Shown here: piece by piece, positions 1-6,433 of the stretch
How positions within the stretch are numbered: the stretch's first letter is position 1
Layout of the letters: each line of letters opens with the position of its first letter
The notes under the pieces: model-generated
What the model was told of the DNA's origin: nothing
The model's input: the letters and a program-made list of their open reading frames with translations, nothing else
Databases searched by the model: none
Translations under genes and position numbers: made by a program
Source: Actinomycetes bacterium
GTDB taxonomy: Bacteria; Planctomycetota; Phycisphaerae; JAACET01
Direction: 5' to 3'
Assembly: GCA_030631725.1 (NCBI GenBank)
Contig: DAOVKO010000124.1
Location: 1-6,433, forward strand
DNA length: 6,433 bases

Positions 1-1671
<1,671 letters not shown>

Positions 1672-1678
1672 GGTTCGG

Positions 1679-1684
1679 CCTCCT
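1679..1684 (-). promoter_or_regulatory. Ribosome binding site of acs
   Basis: On the minus strand the sequence reads AGGAGG, followed by a 7-nt spacer (CCGAACC) and the acs ATG. This is a near-consensus Shine-Dalgarno site and fixes the acs start. Confidence 0.85.
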
Positions 1685-1757
1685 AAATGAATTGACTTTG
1701 GCCCTCTCGGCCCAGACGCTTTGTGGCGCTCGTTGGATGTGTTCGCTTGGGCTTCTC

Positions 1758-1791
1758 AGCGGGCAGCCCAGCTGGGCTGACTCTGGCCGCT
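1758..1791 (-). repeat. Palindromic two-tier stem-loop in acs leader
   Basis: Positions 1764-1779 form a perfect 16-bp palindrome, CAGCCCAGCTGGGCTG. As RNA it can fold as a 6-bp GC-rich stem with an AGCU tetraloop. The flanks AGCGG (1791-1787) and CCGCT (1762-1758) on the minus strand can pair outside it, separated by an asymmetric internal loop. No T-run follows in either direction, so it does not look like an intrinsic terminator. It lies between the candidate promoter and the acs ribosome site, so it would be in the acs 5' leader, or in the nqrF-acs spacer of a longer transcript. It could instead be a dyad operator. Its role is unknown. Confidence 0.5.
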
Positions 1792-1806
1792 CACTTGCTG
1801 AACATT

Positions 1807-1835
1807 ATTGTCACATATCTTCTCGAGGCAGACAA
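1807..1835 (-). promoter_or_regulatory. Candidate sigma70-type promoter for acs
   Basis: Minus strand: TTGTCT (1835-1830) as a -35 box (4 of 6 to TTGACA), a 17-bp spacer, then GACAAT (1812-1807) as a -10 box (4 of 6 to TATAAT). The -10 box is preceded by TGT, as in an extended -10. A start near position 1800 would give a leader of about 130 nt before acs. The element lies in the only sizeable intergenic gap of the window. The match is moderate and found by eye, and sigma-factor preference in this organism is unknown. Confidence 0.35.
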
Positions 1836-1866
1836 GCTTCTTTAAACCTGCCGCCAGCCAATCGGA

Positions 1867-2958
1867 TTAATCGAATTTATCGTAGAAAATCTCTGCGTTA
1901 CTCAGGCCTTTCTCGTGCAGAATAGCAGTTACCGCCTCGATCATCAAGGGTGGGCCGCACAGAAAAGCCTGGCGTTTGGTGCCCGGTTCCAGGTATTTAT
2001 CCACAGCTAAGTGAATAAAACCCTTCTCCCCGTCCCATTCTTGGCCGCGCTTCATATCCGAAAGGGCATAGTACAGATGGAAGTTGGGGTGTTTGGCTTG
2101 CAGTTCTCTAAACTCGTCCAGGTAGAAGATATCGTCCGTGCCTCTGCAGCCGAAGAAAAACCAGCAAACTCTCTGCGGCCAACGATGGTAGAGTGAATAG
2201 ACTATGCTCTTCATCGGAGCCATGCCCACTCCGCCGCCCACACAGATCAGCTCGCTCTCGGGGTCCTCGCTCAGCCGCCATTCGCCGAAGGGCCCGGTGA
2301 AGGTTACCGGATCGCCGACCTTCAGCTTGTGTAAATAGGTGCTGGCAATACCCCCGGGAATCAGGCGAACGTTTAGCTCCACCGAGTCGCTGACATTTAT
2401 CGGCGAGCTTATCGAATAGGCTCTGAAAACCTCGCCATCCGGACCGGGCGCCAGGACCTGGGCGTATTGGCCTGAACGAAAAGTGATCTGGTTCGGCTCA
2501 AGCAAGCTAAAGCACACCTCCTTAATGTCATAAGTCAGATCACGGCTTGAGCTGACCTCGGATTTGTAGAGCTTGACATTGAGCAATTCCTCTGGGATGT
2601 GCAGTTCGAGCTCTTCTTTGACCTTCACCTGGCATGCCAGGCGGAGATTGGAGCGGATTTCCCGCCGGCTCAGATAGGGCCTTTCCGTGGGCAGCACTTG
2701 ACCTCCCCCGGACAGGATGGCCAGCTTACAATAGCCGCAGGTGCCCTTGCCCCCGCAGGCTGAGGGAATAAAAATCTCGTTCTCGCTCAAAGCGCTCAGC
2801 AACGTGCCCCCGCCGTCTATCTCGAAGATGCGTTCGCCGGAGTTGATCGAGACCTCGCAGATGCCGTAATCAGCCAGGTACTTCTCCGCCAGCAGCAGAA
2901 AAATCGTCAGCAGCGTCACCACCGCCGTAAATACACCAAGCGAATGCAGATAAATCAT
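1867..2958 (-). CDS. nqrF: Na+-NQR subunit F, NADH-oxidising flavo-iron-sulfur protein (short form)
   Basis: Electron entry subunit: oxidises NADH at FAD and passes electrons through a 2Fe-2S centre to the membrane subunits. In order it has one N-terminal membrane helix (residues about 5-24), then a plant-type ferredoxin domain with ligands Cys68, Cys74, Cys77 and Cys109 (ACGGKGTCGYC and RLACQ). A ferredoxin-reductase domain follows, with the FAD motif RAYSISS (179-185), TGPFGEW (221-227), the NAD-site glycine motif GGGVGMAPM (241-249) and CGPPLM (334-339). The length is 363 residues against about 405 in Vibrio-type NqrF. The missing part lies just before RAYS, where only a short APGPDGEVF link is present. 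The ATG is 13 nt after the nqrE stop, with AGGA about 11 nt ahead. It is the last nqr gene; no obvious terminator follows. The assignment rests on the membrane anchor, domain order and operon position. Confidence 0.95.
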   Translation of the reverse strand: MIYLHSLGVFTAVVTLLTIFLLLAEKYLADYGICEVSINSGERIFEIDGGGTLLSALSENEIFIPSACGGKGTCGYCKLAILSGGGQVLPTERPYLSRREIRSNLRLACQVKVKEELELHIPEELLNVKLYKSEVSSSRDLTYDIKEVCFSLLEPNQITFRSGQYAQVLAPGPDGEVFRAYSISSPINVSDSVELNVRLIPGGIASTYLHKLKVGDPVTFTGPFGEWRLSEDPESELICVGGGVGMAPMKSIVYSLYHRWPQRVCWFFFGCRGTDDIFYLDEFRELQAKHPNFHLYYALSDMKRGQEWDGEKGFIHLAVDKYLEPGTKRQAFLCGPPLMIEAVTAILHEKGLSNAEIFYDKFD

Positions 2959-2971
2959 ATTGGGTAGATTC

Positions 2972-3562
2972 CTACTGAATCTTGGCCATACCGGTAAAGC
3001 CCATAAATGCCAGGGCCATCAGACCGGTAATAATCATGGTAATTGCCAAACCCGCCAACGGCTTGGGCACGGATGAAAATCGCAGTCGCTGCTGAATCCC
3101 AGCTATCAAACAGATCGCCAGAGCCCAGCCCAGCCCAGCGCCCAGGCCCCAGGCCGCCGACTGCCAGAACGAATACTCGCGAATAATCATAAACAGCGAA
3201 GCGCCCAGAATGGCGCAGTTGACCGTAATCAAAGGCAAAAAGATGCCAAGATGGTAGTACAGACTTGGACTGAAACGCTCGACTACCATCTCCACCAGTT
3301 GGACGAAACCCGCAATCACGGCAATAAAGATGATGAACTGCAGATGCTCAAGCCCCATGGGCAGCAGCAGTTGGTGATAGATGAGATAGTTGATGATGGT
3401 GGTGCAAACCGTAACGAAAGTAACCGCTGCTCCCAGACCGAATGCCGTGTCCAACTGTTTCCCGCAGGCCAGGAAGCTGCACAGGCCTAGAAAGTTGCTC
3501 AGCAGGATGTTATTGGTCAACACCGCTGCCAAGAGTATCACCAGAGGATGTATTTCGCTCAT
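2972..3562 (-). CDS. nqrE: Na+-NQR subunit E, membrane protein
   Basis: A polytopic inner-membrane subunit of about six helices. It pairs with NqrD and helps hold the intramembrane iron-sulfur centre that carries electrons across the membrane. The protein has 196 residues, normal for NqrE/RnfA. Cys28 in NFLGLCSF and Cys116 in TVNCAILG match the two conserved cluster ligands. Further cysteines at 33, 53 and 151 are not part of the known set. REYSFWQSAAWGLGAGLGW (129-147) is NqrE-like, whereas the stretch LLLPMGLEHLQF (65-76) is short, as in RnfA of the Rnf complex. The ATG overlaps the nqrD stop as ATGA and the preceding Shine-Dalgarno is weak, which points to translational coupling. RnfA is the alternative name, but the neighbouring nqrC, nqrD and nqrF favour NqrE. 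Confidence 0.94.
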   Translation of the reverse strand: MSEIHPLVILLAAVLTNNILLSNFLGLCSFLACGKQLDTAFGLGAAVTFVTVCTTIINYLIYHQLLLPMGLEHLQFIIFIAVIAGFVQLVEMVVERFSPSLYYHLGIFLPLITVNCAILGASLFMIIREYSFWQSAAWGLGAGLGWALAICLIAGIQQRLRFSSVPKPLAGLAITMIITGLMALAFMGFTGMAKIQ

Positions 3563-4212
3563 GATCCTGCCCCGCTTTGTGAGGAGTCATCCTCTTGAGG
3601 TTTGATAGCTCGAATCAGCCAAATCAAAAGCCCCAAAGCGATAAAAGCTCCCGGCGGATAAATGAAGAAATGATTGGGCACATACCAGTTGCCCGAGAGC
3701 ACCTCGTAGCCCAGCAGCTTGCCCGTGCCAATCAACTCTCGGGAAGCCCCGATGATGGCCAGGATCACCGCATAGCCCAGGCCGTTGGCAATCCCGTCGA
3801 CTACGCTCAGTGAAGCCTTGTTGTGCAGGGCATAAGCCTCGGCCCGGCCCATGACGATGCAGTTGGTGATAATCAAACCCACGTAGGGTCCGAGCTGCTT
3901 GGACATTTCCCAGTAATAGCCCTTGAGGAACTGATCGAAAACAATCACGAAGGTGGCAATGATAGCCACCTCCACGATCATCCGAATCCGCCGCGGTATC
4001 AGATGGCGCAGGATCGAGACCGCCAGGTTGCTCATGGCGATCACAAAAATCAAGGCCACGCCCATCACCAGGGAATTCTCCAGTCGGGTGGTTACCGCCA
4101 AGGCCGAGCAAATCCCCAGTATCTGGCAGAAGATGGGATTGTTCGCCCACAGCCCTGCCAGGAAGGTTGATTTAGCGGTCGGCCCGCCGATGGGTACTGG
4201 TGCCTGAGCCAT
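3559..4212 (-). CDS. nqrD: Na+-NQR subunit D, membrane protein
   Basis: A polytopic membrane subunit, structurally a pseudo-symmetric partner of NqrE, that contributes two cysteines to the intramembrane iron centre. The protein has 217 residues, close to the 210 of Vibrio NqrD. Diagnostic stretches are LGICSALAVTTRLE (32-45, with Cys35), VGLIITNCIVMGRAEAYA (111-128, with Cys118) and DGIANGLGYAV (139-149). Cys35 and Cys118 correspond to Vibrio Cys29 and Cys112. An extra Cys29 lies one and a half helical turns before Cys35. The N-terminus is about six residues longer than in Vibrio, and the C-terminus ends in a hydrophilic Ser/Gly/Asp-rich tail. The ATG is 5 nt after the nqrC stop. AAGGAGG lies upstream at an unusually long 13-nt spacing, and no closer in-frame start exists. 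RnfE is the paralogue, but the sequence is clearly NqrD-type. Confidence 0.95.
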   Translation of the reverse strand: MAQAPVPIGGPTAKSTFLAGLWANNPIFCQILGICSALAVTTRLENSLVMGVALIFVIAMSNLAVSILRHLIPRRIRMIVEVAIIATFVIVFDQFLKGYYWEMSKQLGPYVGLIITNCIVMGRAEAYALHNKASLSVVDGIANGLGYAVILAIIGASRELIGTGKLLGYEVLSGNWYVPNHFFIYPPGAFIALGLLIWLIRAIKPQEDDSSQSGAGS

Positions 4213-4217
4213 GATTG

Positions 4218-4820
4218 CTACTCGGCCTCCTTGCTTTTAAATTTCTCCGCCGCTGCAGTGATTAAAGCCTGGACCTTATCCGAGGTCATCGTAGCTCCAC
4301 TGATAGCGTCCACCTCATAATCCCCCTTAGCCCTACCTGGGCGAACCAGCTTCAAAGCCGGCTGGCCCCGGGTGTCAAAGAGTTTCTTATTTACAAATCT
4401 GTCGGTGAAATCTTTGCCGGCAATCTCGCCGCCCAGACCCGGCGTCTCTTCCTGCTTGTAGAAAGACACCGCTGTAATGGTTGTCCCATCTCGAGCCAAA
4501 CCGATCAGCCCTTCGATGGGTCCCCACAGACCGGGTCCTTGGGCAGGTATGGCTATGAGCCGGCCATAGAGGTAATAGTCGGGATTGGCGGGATCGTCGC
4601 CGACGATAGTGACTTTTTCCTCGAAGGTTTTGATGATCTCCTGATTAGCGGCACCTTCGGCCACGGCAATATTAAAAATCTCCAGCACATTGCGATAGCG
4701 CTCAGCCTTTTCATTAGCTTCGCGTCTGGGTGTAATCCACTCGGCCACAGCCGTGAGCACTAAAGAGCAGACCACGCCCATCACAATAGCAAAAATCACC
4801 GTGAACAAATTAGATTTCAA
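4218..4820 (-). CDS. nqrC: Na+-NQR subunit C, periplasm-facing FMN protein
   Basis: Carries a covalently bound FMN that takes electrons from the NqrD/E iron centre and hands them to NqrB. From the chosen TTG the protein has 200 residues: an N-terminal membrane helix (about 5-25), then an FMN-binding domain. LYGRLIAIPAQGPGLWG (84-100), YKQEETPGLGGE (121-132) and the flavinylation motif DAISGATMTS (171-180) are visible, with Thr177 the expected FMN acceptor for ApbE-type transferase. Vibrio NqrC is about 257 residues; the segment between the helix and the GxGLW region is much shorter here. The frame extends upstream to a TTG at 4862, but no ribosome site is seen there. The TTG at 4820 has GGAGG 7 nt ahead and gives a typical NqrC N-terminus. 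It overlaps nqrB by 11 nt. Confidence 0.93.
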   Translation of the reverse strand: MKSNLFTVIFAIVMGVVCSLVLTAVAEWITPRREANEKAERYRNVLEIFNIAVAEGAANQEIIKTFEEKVTIVGDDPANPDYYLYGRLIAIPAQGPGLWGPIEGLIGLARDGTTITAVSFYKQEETPGLGGEIAGKDFTDRFVNKKLFDTRGQPALKLVRPGRAKGDYEVDAISGATMTSDKVQALITAAAEKFKSKEAE

Positions 4821-5892
4821 GGCGGTACCTCCGGAACCTAAAGCGGAAAACCACCTCGTCAAACAATGGGCCGAAAATATTGCCCAGCAAAATAGCGAAC
4901 ATCACGCCCTCAGTGTAAACCGTTAGACTGCGAATCAGCAGGGTAACGCAGCCAATGAATATCCCATAAGCCCACTTAGCCGGATTGGTAATCGGCGAGG
5001 TAACCGGATCGGTAGCCATGAAAAACGCCCCGAACAACAGCCCACCGGCCAATACATTAAATCCCACCGGAGCAAACACCTCCGGGCTCAGGGCTCGCAT
5101 AATAACGTTTAGCACTACGAACGAACCAATAATCCCCACCACCGTTCGCCAGTTGGCAATCCGCATCAGAAGCAGAAATACACCACCGATCAGAATAGCC
5201 GCTGCGCAGGTCTCCCCGATACATCCGGAAACATTGCCCCAGAACATATTGGCTATCGGCTCATATACCTGTTGTTTAGCCTGAACCAACGGCGTAGCTA
5301 TGGTCACCGCATCGGGCGAAGTCAGATAACCACCCAGGTTTCCCCAAAGCCGGGCCCCCGGCTTGATCCAGGCCGAGGTCATGGGCTTGGCATAGCCCAC
5401 GGCGATAATAGCCCTGCCCACCAGGGCTGGATTGAAGATGTTGTGCCCGGTTCCTCCGAACACTTCCTTGCCCAGTAACACGCCCAGAGCCATCCCCACA
5501 GCCACTATCCACAAGGGAATCCCCGGCGGCAGTGTCAGCGGAAAGATCAAACCGGTAACCAGAAATCCTTCGTTAATGGTCTCCTTGCGGATTATGCCAA
5601 AGAGCACTTCCACCGCCCCGCCGGCCGCGTAGCTGACCACGATCACCGGCAGAATCCGCCAGCCAAAAAAGTACAGCCCCGCCAGAGTCGCCGGCAGCAA
5701 CCCAATAATCACCATCGACATGTAACGCTTTATATCCAGACTGTCCCGGGCAAACGGGGCACACTTAGTAGTCTCGTCGCTGGAAAAACAAAAGGCGTCA
5801 AAAGCATCGAAAAGCGGTTTGAAAAACGCAAATCGACCATCCGCCTCAAAGGCCGGACGAACCTTATCCAGAATCCGCAGGAGAAACTTCAC
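4810..5892 (-). CDS. nqrB: Na+-NQR subunit B, quinone-side membrane flavoprotein (compact form)
   Basis: A large membrane subunit carrying covalent FMN and riboflavin, and the site of quinone reduction and Na+ passage in characterised NQR. The protein has 360 residues against about 415 in Vibrio. A cytoplasmic N-terminus with DSLDIKRYM (50-58) is followed by about ten hydrophobic helices. Conserved stretches include INEGFLVTG (106-114), GKEVFGGTGHNIFNPALVGR (141-160), FFMATDPVTSPITNPAKWAYG (290-310) and EGVMFAILLGNIFGPLFD (328-345). The flavinylation site reads DAVTIATPL (194-202), with Thr200 the expected FMN acceptor. The usual SGAT is TIAT here. The long loop between the first two helices of Vibrio NqrB is absent. 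The start is GTG, overlapping the nqrA stop as GTGA, with AGGAGG 7 nt ahead (5905-5900). RnfD is the alternative; the gene order and the other subunits favour NqrB. Confidence 0.94.
   Translation of the reverse strand: MKFLLRILDKVRPAFEADGRFAFFKPLFDAFDAFCFSSDETTKCAPFARDSLDIKRYMSMVIIGLLPATLAGLYFFGWRILPVIVVSYAAGGAVEVLFGIIRKETINEGFLVTGLIFPLTLPPGIPLWIVAVGMALGVLLGKEVFGGTGHNIFNPALVGRAIIAVGYAKPMTSAWIKPGARLWGNLGGYLTSPDAVTIATPLVQAKQQVYEPIANMFWGNVSGCIGETCAAAILIGGVFLLLMRIANWRTVVGIIGSFVVLNVIMRALSPEVFAPVGFNVLAGGLLFGAFFMATDPVTSPITNPAKWAYGIFIGCVTLLIRSLTVYTEGVMFAILLGNIFGPLFDEVVFRFRFRRYRLEI
4828..4832 (-). promoter_or_regulatory. Ribosome binding site deciding the nqrC start
   Basis: GGAGG on the minus strand, inside the end of nqrB and 7 nt before TTG at 4820. 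It supports 4820 rather than the upstream in-frame TTG at 4862, which lacks a comparable site. Confidence 0.7.
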
Positions 5893-6433
5893 GCCTTCAC
5901 CTCCTGCGTTTCACTATCAACAATATCAGCAACAAGCTCCTCATGAATCTGCTCGATGCCCTTGGATATCGTCCTGGCCAACTCGATCTTCGACGGACAC
6001 ACATAAGAGCACAGCCCGCACTCGACGCATATCTGGGCTCCCGCCGCCTGGGCCTCTTCCAGCAAATCTTTCTCCAGAAATCGCCAGATCAGGTGGGGCA
6101 TAATATCTACCGGGCAGACGTCTTCGCAGTATCCGCAGGCTATGCAGGCCCGCCGCTCGCCCCGCAGCGAAGTGCTCGTCGGCACAGCTTTTTTTGGTCG
6201 CAACCAGGATCCATACGCCGCCGTATACGAAGGCCTATTCACACCCGCACGCGCGAAGCTCAGCAACTCACGCTCGGTTCCTTCGGCTAAAACCGTAACG
6301 CCGTCATCGAGATGCCCGACTGACGCCTTCGCCGGGTCAATCTCCTCGCCGGCCAACATGCCTCCACGCAGTACGCGCAGTCCCTCGAAGTTTTCCAGCT
6401 CTGTACACAGCCGCGACAAACCAGTGCCGATAG
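5889..6433 (-). CDS. nqrA: Na+-NQR subunit A with two 4Fe-4S motifs, C-terminal fragment
   Basis: The frame enters from the right edge and stops with TGA at 5889. It shows 180 residues of a protein that is normally about 450. The stretch LRVLRGGMLAGEEI, then VGHLDDGVTVLAEGTERELL, is NqrA-type: it lines up with the RVISGSVLSG and VSVIAEGREKEL regions of Vibrio NqrA. After it come two complete ferredoxin motifs, CIACGYCEDVCP (6146-6111) and CVECGLCSYVCPSK (from 6029). They are eight cysteines in the pattern of a bacterial 2[4Fe-4S] fold, as in RnfC. Textbook NqrA keeps only an ALCTYVCPGK remnant and binds no cluster. A charged tail (IEQIHEELVADIVD) ends the protein. NqrA is the cytoplasmic subunit next to NqrB. 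TTG at 6419 is merely an internal codon; the true start is outside. An RnfC-type protein is the alternative name. Confidence 0.88.
   Translation of the reverse strand, partial: IGTGLSRLCTELENFEGLRVLRGGMLAGEEIDPAKASVGHLDDGVTVLAEGTERELLSFARAGVNRPSYTAAYGSWLRPKKAVPTSTSLRGERRACIACGYCEDVCPVDIMPHLIWRFLEKDLLEEAQAAGAQICVECGLCSYVCPSKIELARTISKGIEQIHEELVADIVDSETQEVKA
5900..5905 (-). promoter_or_regulatory. Ribosome binding site of nqrB, within nqrA
   Basis: AGGAGG on the minus strand inside the last codons of nqrA, 7 nt before the GTG start of nqrB. The site supports a non-ATG start and coupled translation of nqrA and nqrB. Confidence 0.75.

Noticed and set aside
1764..1779. The palindrome as an intrinsic terminator of the nqr operon.
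   Set aside because: No T-run follows on the minus strand (the next bases are CCCGCTGAG), and it lies about 90 bp beyond the nqrF stop, after the candidate acs promoter.
1799..1816. A CRP-like site upstream of acs (TGTGA at 1815-1811).
   Set aside because: Only one half-site is present; the second half reads TGTTC rather than TCACA. acs is CRP-controlled in E. coli, but the sequence here does not support that.
1838..1855. A GGCAG...CTGCC inverted pair after nqrF as a terminator.
   Set aside because: The stem has only five pairs with a loop of about 16 nt and no T-run behind it.
3587..4150. A second long minus-strand frame (187 codons) inside nqrD.
   Set aside because: It is nqrD read in another frame. 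The product is rich in Gly, His and Arg with no membrane or domain pattern, and nqrD itself is unambiguous.
4821..4862. A longer nqrC starting at TTG 4862 (214 residues).
   Set aside because: No Shine-Dalgarno precedes it. It would overlap nqrB by 53 nt, and the added residues do not look like an NqrC N-terminus, whereas TTG 4820 has GGAGG at 7 nt.
5889..6433. Calling the right-edge gene rnfC because of its two ferredoxin motifs.
   Set aside because: The visible part before the motifs aligns with NqrA, and the operon order with an NADH-oxidising nqrF is that of NQR. The full N-terminal part would be needed to overturn this.

Overview
The window is read almost entirely from the minus strand. 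It holds the distal part of an operon for a sodium-pumping NADH:quinone oxidoreductase (Na+-NQR, order nqrA-B-C-D-E-F), followed in the same direction by an acetyl-CoA synthetase gene. nqrA is cut by the right edge, so only its C-terminal 180 codons are visible. acs is cut by the left edge, with 557 codons visible and roughly the last 100 missing. No plus-strand gene is supported. The organism is a bacterium of moderate GC, by eye a little above 50%. The gene order and strong AGGAGG-type ribosome sites fit a Gram-negative-type respiratory bacterium. Subunit character recalls anaerobic PVC-type lineages such as planctomycete relatives, but that placement is a low-confidence guess.

Layout from right to left, in the direction of transcription: nqrA C-terminus (6433-5889), nqrB (5892-4810, GTGA overlap with nqrA), nqrC (4820-4218, TTG start chosen from its ribosome site), nqrD (4212-3559), nqrE (3562-2972, ATGA overlap with nqrD), nqrF (2958-1867), a 195-bp spacer (1866-1672) with a candidate promoter and a palindromic hairpin, then acs (1671-1).

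Expected function: NqrF takes a hydride from NADH onto FAD and passes single electrons to its 2Fe-2S centre. Electrons then cross via the cysteine-bound Fe centre between NqrD and NqrE, the covalent FMN of NqrC and the covalent FMN of NqrB, and finally reach quinone, with Na+ export. Acs makes acetyl-CoA from acetate, ATP and CoA.

The notable point is that this is not an ordinary NQR. The NqrA C-terminus carries two complete CxxCxxCxxxCP ferredoxin motifs, as in RnfC of the related Rnf complex, where textbook NqrA keeps only a degenerate remnant. NqrB, NqrC, NqrE and NqrF all lack internal stretches found in the Vibrio-type proteins, and NqrB has a non-standard flavinylation motif. Together this looks like a compact enzyme intermediate between Rnf and NQR. 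That reading is inference from remembered family sequences and needs phylogenetic and biochemical testing.
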